Positions 27,636 through 36,225 of a stretch of DNA of 64,000 bases are shown here, piece after piece. The stretch covers positions 1 through 64,000 of the forward strand of contig WFWT01000019.1 of NCBI GenBank assembly GCA_015490995.1, read 5' to 3'. Origin of the DNA: Anaerolineae bacterium. GTDB lineage: Bacteria; Chloroflexota; Anaerolineae; JAADDB01. How positions within the stretch are numbered: position 1 is the first letter of the stretch; each line of letters begins with the position of its first letter. The translations under genes were made by a program, and so were the position numbers. The notes beneath the pieces were generated by a model, which did no database searches, had not been told where the DNA came from, and saw nothing but the letters and a program-made list of their open reading frames with translations.

Positions 27636-28255
27636 GGGTGTGTGCTCCCTCTACTTTGCATTTGGGCCAAATGACGCAAACGGGGTTCCAGCCGCAGCAA
27701 CGCCAGCGCGCTTTCCCCGTCGCGCATGCGGCCATCCCTGGCCATGGCCAGCGCTTCTGAAATGGGCACCCGGTGCACTTCTATGACCTCCGTCTCCTCC
27801 CGGCGAGGAGAGGCGACGAGGGTCACACCGGTAGCCAGGAAGAGATGACCGACGATGTTGGCCGTGCCGTTGGCGATATAAAACCAATCCACGTACTCCC
27901 AATGTCGAGCGACCCCACCCACCTCCTCTGCCAACTCTTCCTGGGCCACCGCCAACAACGCCTGACCAGGACGGTTCCCCAGCCCGCCGGCCGGGATTTC
28001 CCACACCCAGTCATCTACGGTGTAACGGTAAGTGCGAATCAGAACGATATCTCCATCGTCGGTGACGGGAACCACGGCCACAAAACCGGCATGTTCTTGA
28101 TAAGTGTAGGTTATCACGTGACCGTCAGGCAGGCGGACTCGGTCCTGACGCAGGTGATGCCAGGGACTACGGTAGAGGTACCGGGTGTTCAACAGGGCCC
28201 ATCCTAGGGTCGGTGCCCGGTACTTTGGCCTGACCGAGGAACCGTTACTCGTCAC
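27632..28255 (-). CDS. NUDIX hydrolase (ADP-ribose pyrophosphatase-like)
   Basis: 207 aa. Such enzymes split nucleoside diphosphates linked to another group; ADP-ribose is the common substrate of this subgroup. The nudix box is GGLGNRPGQALLAVAQEELAEEVG. The metal-binding EELAEE core is complete, but the usual Glu is Gln, the usual Arg is Glu, and the loop is two residues longer. VWEIPAGG just before it supports the ADP-ribose subgroup. It overlaps trpF by 11 nt and thrB by 4 nt. Why it sits in an amino-acid operon is unknown. Confidence 0.85.
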   Translation of the reverse strand: MTSNGSSVRPKYRAPTLGWALLNTRYLYRSPWHHLRQDRVRLPDGHVITYTYQEHAGFVAVVPVTDDGDIVLIRTYRYTVDDWVWEIPAGGLGNRPGQALLAVAQEELAEEVGGVARHWEYVDWFYIANGTANIVGHLFLATGVTLVASPRREETEVIEVHRVPISEALAMARDGRMRDGESALALLRLEPRLRHLAQMQSRGSTHP

Positions 28256-28946
28256 CTTGCACCTCCTGGGTGGCGGCCCACGCGCGAGCGATGAAGGCCC
28301 GCACCCGGGCAGGGTCTTTCTGTCCTGGCCTTGTCTCCACGCCGCTGGAAACGTCCACTCCCCACGGTTGCACGTATTGCACCGCGTTCGCCACGTTGTC
28401 AGGCGTCAGGCCGCCGGCCAGCAAAATCGGCCCTTGTCGGGCGAGCTCCCGCGCGGCGGTCCAGTCCGCTTGCCGGCCTGTACCCCCGTACGCGCCGGGC
28501 ACGGCCGCGTCGACCAGCAAACGTGGGCCATCTCTCGGTCCTATCCCCAGAAACGATGCGCTTTCCGCCAACGTGGTGCCGGTAAGACGCACCGCCTTGA
28601 ACCCTCGCCCTTTCAGCGCGGCGACCTGTTCGCGCGGTTCATCACCGTGGCACTGGATCCAATCAACACCTACCTCGTCCAACAAGACCTGCAACAACCA
28701 CGTGGGCGCGTTGACGGTCACCGCGACCACCCGCACCCTGGGGGAACGTTCTCGCACCGCTTGTACAATGGCCTGTGCCCGGGCGAGGGAGACATACCGC
28801 GGGCTGGGTGGATAAAAGATCATCCCGATCATGTCCGCGCCCGCCTCCACGGCCAGCACCGCGTCCTCTACCCGGGTGATGCCGCAAATCTTCACCCGTA
28901 CCCGGGAAGGATGGCCTGCGGAGGGGAAGGACATGGTCACACTCAT
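28245..28946 (-). CDS. trpF: phosphoribosylanthranilate isomerase
   Basis: 233 aa, TIM barrel. It isomerises phosphoribosylanthranilate in the third step of tryptophan synthesis from chorismate. VKICGITRVEDAVLAVEAGADMIGMIFYPPSPRYVS carries the catalytic Cys; IQCHGDE and the phosphate-binding ILLAGGLTPDNV and GVDVSSGVE are all in place. The first ATG overlaps the DUF554 gene stop as ATGA; an internal ATG four codons later is also possible. Its end overlaps the nudix gene. Confidence 0.95.
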   Translation of the reverse strand: MSVTMSFPSAGHPSRVRVKICGITRVEDAVLAVEAGADMIGMIFYPPSPRYVSLARAQAIVQAVRERSPRVRVVAVTVNAPTWLLQVLLDEVGVDWIQCHGDEPREQVAALKGRGFKAVRLTGTTLAESASFLGIGPRDGPRLLVDAAVPGAYGGTGRQADWTAARELARQGPILLAGGLTPDNVANAVQYVQPWGVDVSSGVETRPGQKDPARVRAFIARAWAATQEVQGDE

Positions 28947-29665
28947 AGGCCGATCCCCAGCACCGTCAGCACCGCAACCAGCAGAGGCGCCACTCCAATG
29001 GCGGGCAACAGGTTGCCCACCGGGATCTCTTTCAGGTCCAGGAGGTTCAATCCTATACCAAATACCAGGATCCCCCCGGCGGAGGTCATTTCCAGCACCC
29101 AGCGGGTTTCCCGGGTGACCTCGCCTAACAGGGACCCCAACCCCATAGCGGCCATGGCCAGCCCACCCTGATAGACGAGGATGGTGAAAATGGACAGGAG
29201 AACACCCGGCCCCAGGGTGGCGGCAAAGGCCAAGGCAGCGAACCCGTCCAGCATGGCCTTCACGGCCAACAGCTGATAATCTCCCGTTAGACCATCCTGG
29301 ATCGCGCCCAACACGGTCATCGGTCCCACACAGAAGACCAAGCTGGCCGTAACGAACGCCCGGGTCACCGAACGCTCATCATTCCCGAACCAGCGCTGTG
29401 TGCGCGCTTCCAGCCAACGCCCCAGCGCGGTGAGGCGATCTTCAATGCGCCACCACTCGCCCAACACCCCTCCGATGAGAACGCTGAACATGGGAATGAG
29501 GATGTTCCGCGTGGCCAATGCCATTTGAAGGCCAACCACCAGCACGACGATGCCCAGCGCGGCCATGACTGTAGTGCGCACTTTGTCGGGAAGGCGCGCG
29601 CCCAGAAGGGTGCCTAGAGACCCCCCAATGAAGACCATGATGACGTTGATCACTGTGCCTGTCAT
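28943..29665 (-). CDS. DUF554 family integral membrane protein (YqgA-like)
   Basis: 240 aa from the ATG at 29665. Strongly hydrophobic with seven or so spans. GTVINVIMVFIGGSLGTLLGARLPDK at the N terminus, the FCVGPMTVLGAIQDGLTGD loop and the MTSAGGILVFGIGLNLLDL C-terminal repeat are the signatures of DUF554, a transporter-like family of unknown substrate. It lies between trpC and trpF and overlaps the trpF start by ATGA, so it is translated with the tryptophan enzymes. A role in moving an aromatic compound is a guess from context only. Confidence 0.88.
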   Translation of the reverse strand: MTGTVINVIMVFIGGSLGTLLGARLPDKVRTTVMAALGIVVLVVGLQMALATRNILIPMFSVLIGGVLGEWWRIEDRLTALGRWLEARTQRWFGNDERSVTRAFVTASLVFCVGPMTVLGAIQDGLTGDYQLLAVKAMLDGFAALAFAATLGPGVLLSIFTILVYQGGLAMAAMGLGSLLGEVTRETRWVLEMTSAGGILVFGIGLNLLDLKEIPVGNLLPAIGVAPLLVAVLTVLGIGL

Positions 29666-29746
29666 GTGGTGTGCCTCTTGCCTCGGGAAGGGGTGGTTGC
29701 GCTGATGGTAATGAGCACGCGAAAGGCGGGCAAATGCTAGCAATGC

Positions 29747-30595
29747 CTAGGCAGCTGTGCCAGCCATGACCAGTTCCCGTACCCGTTGGGGTCGATCCGC
29801 GGGATCGGCCCGCACCAGGCTCTCGCCGACGAGGATAGCATCCACTTGCAGGGCGGCCAGCCGACGCACGTCCTCTGCGGTGTGTATGCCGCTCTCACTG
29901 ACAACCAAAATGTCCGGAGGAATCAGTGGTCTCAATCGCTCAGTGACCCGCAGGTCCACCTCAAAGGTGCGCAAATCACGGTTGTTGATACCGATTACAC
30001 GCGCGCCTGCAGTGATGGCCCGTGCCAACTCCTGTTCGTTGTGTACCTCCACCAACGCTTCCATGCCCAGCCGTCGGGTCAGCTGCAACAACTCACGCAA
30101 GAGTTTATCGCTGAGAACAGCAACGATGAGCAGCACCGCGTCCGCGCCGGCTACCCTCGCTTCCCATACCTGATAGGGGTCAAAGATAAAGTCCTTGCGC
30201 AACACGGGCACTTGAACGCCCATCTGGACCAAGGTTTCCTTCACTTGGGTTAAATATTCCAGCTTACCCTGGAAAAAGCGGGCATCGGTTATGACCGAAA
30301 TGGCCCGCGCGCCGTTGCGCACGTATATTTGAGCCAGCTCTACCGGATCAAAATGATGGCTGAGCAGGCCGCGCGAAGGGGAGGCCCGTTTCACCTCTGC
30401 GATGAGGGAAATCCCAGGCGCTCGCAAGGCTGCGACGAAATCCCACGGTGCTGGCGCGGTGGCAGCCAGGGCCCGCAGGGAAGCAATGGGCTGTTCCTGC
30501 TTTCGCTTTTCCAGCTCCTCACGCTTCCAGGCCATGATTTCGTCCAACAATTTGCCCTGCGCGCGCAACCGCTGAAGCCGCGAGCGCTTTGTCAT
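29747..30595 (-). CDS. trpC: indole-3-glycerol phosphate synthase
   Basis: 282 aa. It closes the indole ring in the fourth step of tryptophan synthesis. The TIM barrel has ISLIAEVKRASPSRG (catalytic Lys), FFQGKLEYL, VPVLRKDFIFDPYQV, EALVEVHNEQEL, IGINNRDLRTFEVDL and VVSESGIHTAEDV. Length is normal plus about 15 basic N-terminal residues. It is followed after 81 nt by the DUF554 gene rather than directly by trpF. Confidence 0.96.
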   Translation of the reverse strand: MTKRSRLQRLRAQGKLLDEIMAWKREELEKRKQEQPIASLRALAATAPAPWDFVAALRAPGISLIAEVKRASPSRGLLSHHFDPVELAQIYVRNGARAISVITDARFFQGKLEYLTQVKETLVQMGVQVPVLRKDFIFDPYQVWEARVAGADAVLLIVAVLSDKLLRELLQLTRRLGMEALVEVHNEQELARAITAGARVIGINNRDLRTFEVDLRVTERLRPLIPPDILVVSESGIHTAEDVRRLAALQVDAILVGESLVRADPADRPQRVRELVMAGTAA

Positions 30596-30659
30596 CTTCC
30601 GCCTCCCTCACGCCGTATGACTTCACCCAGAGTGTTTACACGTTTCTGGCCGTGCCTTG

Positions 30660-31685
30660 TCACGTTGTGACCACGCTTTGTGTAAATTGTACAAAGTTTT
30701 CCAGAATTGCCAACGCCTTTCCGCTGTCAAGCGCTTCTTGGGCTTCGGCAAGCGCGCTCGACCAATCCCCTGTCTCCGTGACGAGAGCCGCGGCCGCGTT
30801 GAGTAGCACCACATCACGGCGTGGGCCGGTATCCTCACCGCTCAGAATGGCCCGTAAGATGCGCGCGTTCTCCGTTGCGTCCCCACCCCGCAAGGTTTCC
30901 GGACGCGCCCGAGGGAAACCCAGGTCCGCCGGGTCCAGCATCTCAGAGGTGATCGCGCCATCGCGCAGCCAGGCGATCTGGTTCGGGCCGGTGGTAGACA
31001 GTTCGTCCATGCGACCGTGGCCGTGCACTACTAGCGCAGCCCGAAGGCCCAGCTCGGCCAACACGTGGGCGAGAGGCTCCGTCCAGCGGGCATCGAACAC
31101 ACCTACTACCTGATGGGTGGTTCCGGCGGGGTTCGTCAACGGCCCTAAAATGTTGAATATGGTACGAATGCCCAACTCCCGCCGCGGCCCAATCGCGTGT
31201 TTCATTGCGGGGTGAAAGCGGGGCGCGAACAGGAACCCAATGCCAACTTCTTCAATACACCGTTGCACCTGTGCCGGGGTGAGGTCCAGGTTAACGCCTA
31301 GCGCAGCCAACACGTCCGCGCTCCCGCTACGGGAGGACACGGAACGGTTTCCGTGCTTGGCCACCGGGCGTCCGGTGGCCGCGACCACGAACGCGGCGGT
31401 GGTGGAGATGTTAAACGTGCCACTGCCATCGCCCCCGGTACCGCAGGTGTCCATCAAGGGGCGGCCGTCGGTGCGGGGTTGAATGCGCACCGCACTGTCG
31501 CGCATGGCCCGGGCACTTCCCACAATTTCGTCTACCGTCTCACCCTTCATGCGCAGGGCTACCAAATAGCCCCCTATCTGCGCAGGGGTCGCCTCCCCAC
31601 GCATGATCGTCTGCATGGCCCCGTACGCTTCCTCCTGGGTTAGGTGTTCACCATCCAGGATCTTGGCCAGCGCTTCCCGGATCAT
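30660..31685 (-). CDS. trpD: anthranilate phosphoribosyltransferase
   Basis: 341 aa. It joins anthranilate to PRPP. DTCGTGGDGSGTFNISTTAAFVVAA is the PRPP-binding glycine loop; KHGNRSVSSRSGSADVLAALG and the FAPRFHPAMKHAIGPRRELGIRTIFNILGPLTNPA block complete the active site. HGHGRMDELSTTGPNQIAWL is the expected C-terminal anthranilate site. Separate from trpG here, not fused. Confidence 0.96.
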   Translation of the reverse strand: MIREALAKILDGEHLTQEEAYGAMQTIMRGEATPAQIGGYLVALRMKGETVDEIVGSARAMRDSAVRIQPRTDGRPLMDTCGTGGDGSGTFNISTTAAFVVAATGRPVAKHGNRSVSSRSGSADVLAALGVNLDLTPAQVQRCIEEVGIGFLFAPRFHPAMKHAIGPRRELGIRTIFNILGPLTNPAGTTHQVVGVFDARWTEPLAHVLAELGLRAALVVHGHGRMDELSTTGPNQIAWLRDGAITSEMLDPADLGFPRARPETLRGGDATENARILRAILSGEDTGPRRDVVLLNAAAALVTETGDWSSALAEAQEALDSGKALAILENFVQFTQSVVTT

Positions 31686-31757
31686 GGGACACCTCCCGTG
31701 TGCCTTGCCGCTTATTATCGACTGTTGTACCCGTCATTCGGCTTCTGCACCGTTCCT

Positions 31758-32351
31758 CTACCGCACGCCAACCGGTTGAGAGCGCCCAACCTGGATCTTC
31801 AAAAAGTTTTCCAGTAACCGCTGCCCATAGGTCGTCAACACCGATTCGGGGTGAAATTGCACGCCAAACGTAGGCTCTGCCCGGTGACGCAGGGCCATCA
31901 CCTCCCCTTCCGCGGTGAACGCGATAACCTCTAACTCTTCGGGGAGCGGCTCCGCCACAATGAGGGAGTGATAACGGGTGGCCTCAAAAGGACTCGGCAA
32001 GCCGTAAAAGATGTCCTGGCCGTTGTGGTACACCGGCGAAGTTTTTCCGTGCATCAAACGCGGCGCACGTACCACCCGTCCTCCGAACACTTCCCCGATG
32101 CACTGATGCCCCAAGCAAACGCCCAGGATGGGCACCCGGCCGTGAAAATGCCGAATCACATCGTTGGAGATTCCCGCATCGCGCGGGGCTCCCGGCCCGG
32201 GGGAAATCACGATGTGCGTCGGTTGAAGCGCTTCAATCTCATCCAGGGTGACCTGATCGTTGCGGAACACGCGCAGCGTGCCGCCCAGTTCCCCCAAGTA
32301 CTGCACCAGGTTGTAAGTGAAGGAATCATAGTTATCGATCACCACGATCAT
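31758..32351 (-). CDS. trpG: anthranilate synthase glutamine amidotransferase subunit
   Basis: 197 aa, class I glutamine amidotransferase. It supplies ammonia to Trp[22 protein letters not shown] opens the protein, the nucleophile Cys is in [17 protein letters not shown], and the His/Glu of the triad lie in [12 protein letters not shown]. In many bacteria this subunit is shared with p-aminobenzoate synthase; whether that holds here is unknown. Confidence 0.95.
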   Translation of the reverse strand: MIVVIDNYDSFTYNLVQYLGELGGTLRVFRNDQVTLDEIEALQPTHIVISPGPGAPRDAGISNDVIRHFHGRVPILGVCLGHQCIGEVFGGRVVRAPRLMHGKTSPVYHNGQDIFYGLPSPFEATRYHSLIVAEPLPEELEVIAFTAEGEVMALRHRAEPTFGVQFHPESVLTTYGQRLLENFLKIQVGRSQPVGVR

Positions 32352-32395
32352 GTTCCATTCCTCCTATGTCCTACTCCAAACTTGCTCACCGTGAG

Positions 32396-33487
32396 CTACC
32401 CTCCTGTGGATGCGGGGTCCTCTGCCTCGGCCACGTGCTTCTTGCGATACCGTTCTGCCTTCCGCCGAATGCGATTCCACACCCCGCGGAAGCCCATCGC
32501 TTTGTAGACCAGGTCCATTGTCTGTCGGGCCTCCTCGCGCATACGCTCCGTCCCCCGATACAGCACGTCCTCCACAAATCCTGCCCGGGAGGCGTAATAC
32601 TCCCGCCGTTCCCGAATGGGGTCCAGAAATTGGTTCAACGCGCGGGCAAGTTTTTCCTTGACCTCCACATCTCCCACGCGACCTTGCCGGTAACGCGCCT
32701 TGAGATCCTCCACCTCCTCCTTGTTGGGATTGAAAATATCGTGATAGATGAAGACGGGGTTGCCCTCCACCGTGCCGGGAATGTCCGGCCGGATCCGCTT
32801 GGGGTCGGTGTACATCTTCATGACCTTGCGGTACACCTCTGCGGGGGAATCGGAGAGAAAGATCGCGTTGTTGAGGCTTTTGCTCATCTTGGCCTTGCCG
32901 TCAATGCCCACCAAGGTGGGAACTTCGCCCACCATCGGTTCCGGGATGGGGAAGACGGCATCGTACAACCGGTTAAAGCGTCGCGCGATTTCGCGAGCGA
33001 TCTCCACGTGGGCCACGTTGTCTTTGCCCACGGGTACCAGATGAGCCCGCGGGAGAAGGATGTCTGCGGCCTGCAGGACGGGATAACCGATCAGGCCAAA
33101 GGGCACGGTCTCCTCATCCATCTGAGCGGCACGCGCCATTTCCTTAATGGTGGGCAGGCGGGCCACTCGGTTTAAGGTCACCAGCATTTCAAAGAAGAGG
33201 TTGAGCTCATACACCTCATGCACGGCCGACTGCAGGTAAATCACGGCCTTGTCGGGATCGATACCCACGGCCAGGTAGTCCAGCACCATCTCCCGCGCGT
33301 TCTTGTCGATGGCCTCAATGTTTTCCTTTTCCGGCTTGGTGGTCAGCATGTGCAGGTCCGCGATGAGGAAGAAACATTCGTACGTGTCCTGCAAGCGCAC
33401 CCGGTTCACCAAACTACCCACGTAATGGCCTAGGTGCAGCTTGCCCGTAGGGCGGTCGCCGGTAAGCACTCGTTTACGTTCGCTCAT
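32396..33487 (-). CDS. trpS: tryptophanyl-tRNA synthetase
   Basis: 363 aa, class I synthetase. The HIGH-type motif is [11 protein letters not shown] at residues 15-25 and the KMSKS motif [10 protein letters not shown] lies near residue 200. [22 protein letters not shown] and [23 protein letters not shown] are typical TrpS segments. The gene lies between trpE and trpG, so the charging enzyme and the biosynthetic enzymes share the T-box leader. The C-terminal tail after KHVAEAE is Ala/Glu/Pro-rich and variable. Confidence 0.96.
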   Translation of the reverse strand: MSERKRVLTGDRPTGKLHLGHYVGSLVNRVRLQDTYECFFLIADLHMLTTKPEKENIEAIDKNAREMVLDYLAVGIDPDKAVIYLQSAVHEVYELNLFFEMLVTLNRVARLPTIKEMARAAQMDEETVPFGLIGYPVLQAADILLPRAHLVPVGKDNVAHVEIAREIARRFNRLYDAVFPIPEPMVGEVPTLVGIDGKAKMSKSLNNAIFLSDSPAEVYRKVMKMYTDPKRIRPDIPGTVEGNPVFIYHDIFNPNKEEVEDLKARYRQGRVGDVEVKEKLARALNQFLDPIRERREYYASRAGFVEDVLYRGTERMREEARQTMDLVYKAMGFRGVWNRIRRKAERYRKKHVAEAEDPASTGG

Positions 33488-33533
33488 GGATCACCTCCTG
33501 CCGGACAAGTCCCCTTGGTCGGTTTATTCTTTC

Positions 33534-35024
33534 TCACCTTTCCTGGCGCACAAGCCCCTGTTCGGCCAGCTCAACGGCCACGGTCAACGCTTTAGCCTTG
33601 TTGAGGGTTTCATGATATTCGGCGGCAGGTTGCGAATCGGCCACAATGCCCGCGCCGGCCTGAACGTAACAACGGTTCCCGTGCATGACGATGGTGCGAA
33701 TAGTAATACACGTGTCCATGGTACCATCGAAGCCCACGTACCCTACGGCACCGGCATACGGCCCCCGGCGTGTACCCTCCAGTTCCTCAATGATCTCCAT
33801 TGCCCGCACTTTGGGCGCACCACTGACCGTGCCCGCCGGGAAGGTAGCCTGCAACACGTCGAACGCGTCCATCTCCGGCCGTACCGTACCCTCCACATCG
33901 CTCACCAGGTGCATGACGTGGCTATACCGCTCCACGGCCATCAGAGTAGGCACGTGGACGCTCCCGTACTCACACACCCGCCCTAAATCATTGCGGCCCA
34001 GGTCCACCAGCATGATGTGCTCGGCCCGTTCCTTAGGATCGCCCAGGAGTTCCTCAGCAAGGCGAGCATCCTCCTCCGCGGTGCGCCCGCGCGGTCGCGT
34101 ACCGGCAATAGGGTGAAGTTGTGCCTTGCCGTCGACAAAACGCACGTGCATCTCGGGGGACGCGCCGATCAGGCGCAGGTTATCCGGAAGCTCTAAGTAA
34201 AACATGTAAGGGGAAGGGTTGGTCATACGAAGGGCCCGGTAGATGGTGAAGGGATCGGCTGTTGTAGAGCGGGAGAGGCGTTGACTTAACACTACCTGAA
34301 AAATATCTCCGGCGGCGATGTATTCTTTGGCCCGTCGTACCGCCTCTTCAAAGGCCTCCTGGGTAAAGTTGGATTGCCAAGGTTCTCCAGACACTACCTG
34401 GGGTGGGACGGTGTGCGCCACAGGGTGTTCCAAACGCTGCACAATGTGCTCAATGCGGGCCACTGCAGCAGCATAGGCGGCCACCGGATCACCGTCCAGG
34501 TGTGCGTTGGCCAGCACCATCAGTTGGTGCTTCACGTGGTCGAAAATGACCAGCGTGTCGGCCAACATCCAGACACCATCGGGCAACCCAAGCTCATCAC
34601 GCGCGGTGGCCGGCAGCCGCTCGATAAAGCGCACCAGGTCGTACCCCCAGTATCCTACCAGCCCCCCGGTAAAGCGGGGGACCCCTTCCACAGGCATGGG
34701 ACGCCAGCGCCGGAGCACGTTCCGCAGGACGTGGAAGGGATTCTCCCCTTCCACCCGGTCCAGCTCCACACCCTCCCTGCTGTGAAAGGTCACCGTATCC
34801 CCGCGCGCGACCAGGGTCAAAAGCGGGTCTACCCCGATAAAGGAGTATCGCCCCAACTGTTCCCCCTTTTCCACCGATTCCAGGAGGAACGAAGGGCCCT
34901 CATTGCGCAGCTTGAGATACACGGAGACCGGGGTTTCCAGGTCCGCAGGCATCACACGCACAAGAGGGACGATGTTACCCTCTTGGTACCTTTCCCGCAC
35001 TTCGGCCAGTGTGGGCGTGTACAT
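33534..35024 (-). CDS. trpE: anthranilate synthase component I
   Basis: 496 aa. It makes anthranilate from chorismate with ammonia from TrpG. The tryptophan feedback site FLLESVEKGEQLGRYSFIG is near residues 48-66. The catalytic region has QVVLSQRLSR, RLIGASPEMHVRF, HPIAGTRPRGRTAEEDARLAEELL and MLVDLGRNDLGRVCEYGSV. It is first in the trp operon and lies just after a T-box terminator. The 46-nt gap to trpS has no promoter that I can see. Confidence 0.96.
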   Translation of the reverse strand: MYTPTLAEVRERYQEGNIVPLVRVMPADLETPVSVYLKLRNEGPSFLLESVEKGEQLGRYSFIGVDPLLTLVARGDTVTFHSREGVELDRVEGENPFHVLRNVLRRWRPMPVEGVPRFTGGLVGYWGYDLVRFIERLPATARDELGLPDGVWMLADTLVIFDHVKHQLMVLANAHLDGDPVAAYAAAVARIEHIVQRLEHPVAHTVPPQVVSGEPWQSNFTQEAFEEAVRRAKEYIAAGDIFQVVLSQRLSRSTTADPFTIYRALRMTNPSPYMFYLELPDNLRLIGASPEMHVRFVDGKAQLHPIAGTRPRGRTAEEDARLAEELLGDPKERAEHIMLVDLGRNDLGRVCEYGSVHVPTLMAVERYSHVMHLVSDVEGTVRPEMDAFDVLQATFPAGTVSGAPKVRAMEIIEELEGTRRGPYAGAVGYVGFDGTMDTCITIRTIVMHGNRCYVQAGAGIVADSQPAAEYHETLNKAKALTVAVELAEQGLVRQER

Positions 35025-35068
35025 GGACTGCCTCCCTTTATGAGCTGTGGTTCATGCCACACTCTTCT

Positions 35069-35116
35069 AAAAACCAAAACGTCCCTCGCCCCCACAACCT
35101 GTGGGAACGAGGGACG
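35069..35116 (-). terminator. T-box regulated terminator before trpE
   Basis: CGTCCCTCGTTCCCAC pairs with GTGGGGGCGAGGGACG (35116-35101 with 35095-35080), and on the minus strand TTTTGGTTTTT follows. Its 5' side competes with the antiterminator formed by the T-box core. Confidence 0.88.
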
Positions 35117-35436
35117 AGTCCGTCATTACCGACGGCACCCGCGGTGCCACCCCCTTTGGGCCGCTCACAAAAGAAAAACACTCCCGTGAGGCACGAGAGT
35201 GTTCGTGGCCAGCCCCACTCTGCGGCTACAGAGCCTTACCGCTCAATAGCCAGCGCCCTGATAACGGTGGCGTCTCCGTGGTCGCCTACTGATCGGAGGA
35301 CACAATGCCTGTCCCGTGTCCTCCGACGTTCGGGACCAGGCTCCCCGGCCCATTCACCGTCCGCGCACGTACCGGGTTTCCAGCTCCCCCCGGCTCTCTG
35401 GACGCCGCCTGGACGGCTACTCGCCCGGTTCCTCGC
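35072..35436 (-). ncRNA. tryptophan-specific T-box leader
   Basis: Read on the minus strand, stem I shows GAGTA (AGTA bulge), AGAGAG and GCTGGAAACC, all hallmarks of T-box RNAs. The specifier-loop codon is TGG (35352-35350), preceded by GTGAA and followed by G. The T-box core GGGTGGCACCGCGG lies at 35152-35139. A terminator stem (35116-35080) with tail TTTTGGTTTTT follows. Uncharged tRNA-Trp should pair with the specifier and the T-box bulge and prevent the terminator, which turns on trpE-trpS-trpG-trpD-trpC and the genes behind. Confidence 0.93.
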
Positions 35437-35458
35437 CTTTTCGGTTATCCCACTTTGA

Positions 35459-35482
35459 ACTGGACTTTTGACAAAGTCCAGT
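35459..35482. promoter_or_regulatory. perfect 10-bp palindrome between trp promoter and T-box
   Basis: ACTGGACTTT (35459-35468), spacer TGAC, AAAGTCCAGT (35473-35482). It lies about 60 nt downstream of the -10 hexamer, before T-box stem I. It could be an operator for a repressor or a 5' hairpin of the leader RNA. Confidence 0.5.
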
Positions 35483-35541
35483 AACTTTAAGAAGAGAATG
35501 CATACGGCCGGCGGCCGTATCCGAAGTCCCGTTTGGGAAAG

Positions 35542-35570
35542 AGCTTAGCGAAAAGGGAAGCCCTTGTCAA
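35542..35570 (-). promoter_or_regulatory. promoter of the trp operon
   Basis: On the minus strand: TTGACA (35570-35565), a 17-bp spacer and TAAGCT (35547-35542). Transcription would begin near 35535, about 100 nt before T-box stem I. Confidence 0.7.
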
Positions 35571-35594
35571 ATTTCGGAAAAACGGACCACACTG

Positions 35595-35981
35595 TTACAC
35601 CTCGGTCTCCAGCACGTCCGCGGAGGGCTCGGGCACGGTGCTCAGGAACTCCTCCACCTTCCGTTTCAATACCTGGTAAGGCATGGCACCTACCAAGGTG
35701 TCCTTCACCTCACCGCGATACAGGAAAAGCAAGGTGGGAATGCTGTGGACGTTGTATTGCATCGCGATGTCGCCGTTCGCATCTACGTCTAACTTGTAAA
35801 TCAACAGACGCCCGGCATACTCCTCCGCCAGACGGTTCAGGTGAGGGGCAATCATATGACAAGGAGCACACCACTCCGCCCAGAAATCCACAATGACAGG
35901 CACCGGCGCGTTCAGGACCTTGTCCTTCCATTCTGCAGAGGTTACCGGCAGCGGATGTTTCACATCCTTCAACTTCGCCAT
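35595..35981 (-). CDS. thioredoxin
   Basis: 128 aa with one thioredoxin fold. VPVIVDFWAEWCAPCHMIAPHLNRLAEEY carries the redox pair as C-A-P-C instead of the usual C-G-P-C. SIPTLLFLYRGEV has the cis-proline and LVGAMPYQVLKRKVEEFL ends the fold. No signal peptide, so it is cytoplasmic. About 18 extra residues at the N terminus and a short acidic tail extend it beyond the classical 105-110 aa. It has its own promoter (36065-36094) and GGAGGG before the ATG. Confidence 0.93.
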   Translation of the reverse strand: MAKLKDVKHPLPVTSAEWKDKVLNAPVPVIVDFWAEWCAPCHMIAPHLNRLAEEYAGRLLIYKLDVDANGDIAMQYNVHSIPTLLFLYRGEVKDTLVGAMPYQVLKRKVEEFLSTVPEPSADVLETEV

Positions 35982-36064
35982 CGATGTCCCTCCCTCCTAT
36001 GCGGTGATATTTTGCAGGCCGGTCCCGCAGGCCACGCGTCACCGGCCACTTTTGGGGATGTAGT

Positions 36065-36094
36065 AGCATACCACGCGTTGGAGAGCATTCCCAA
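36065..36094 (-). promoter_or_regulatory. promoter of the thioredoxin gene
   Basis: On the minus strand: TTGGGA (36094-36089), an 18-bp spacer and TATGCT (36070-36065), 84 nt before the ATG. Confidence 0.55.
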
Positions 36095-36135
36095 GTTCCA
36101 TACCTCCCCCGCGCGTGCGCCCACGCCTTTCCTAA

Positions 36136-36164
36136 TCGACGCTTTCCAAAATCCGGGGTATAAT
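36136..36164 (+). promoter_or_regulatory. promoter of the HDAC-family gene
   Basis: TCGACG (36136-36141), a 17-bp spacer and a perfect TATAAT (36159-36164). The ATG at 36163 lies inside the -10, which rules it out as start and supports the ATG at 36226. Confidence 0.6.
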
Positions 36165-36225
36165 GCCTTCCGTTCCTCGGATGCTTTATTGGGTTCAACG
36201 GCAGTTTCTAGAGAGGGCAAACCGG

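Noticed and set aside
28185-29171. 328-aa open frame on + strand across trpF and the DUF554 gene
   Set aside because: Antisense to two well-supported overlapping genes.
36163-36225. Upstream ATG start for the HDAC-family gene
   Set aside because: The codon overlaps the TATAAT box; the motif-bearing protein starts well at 36226.
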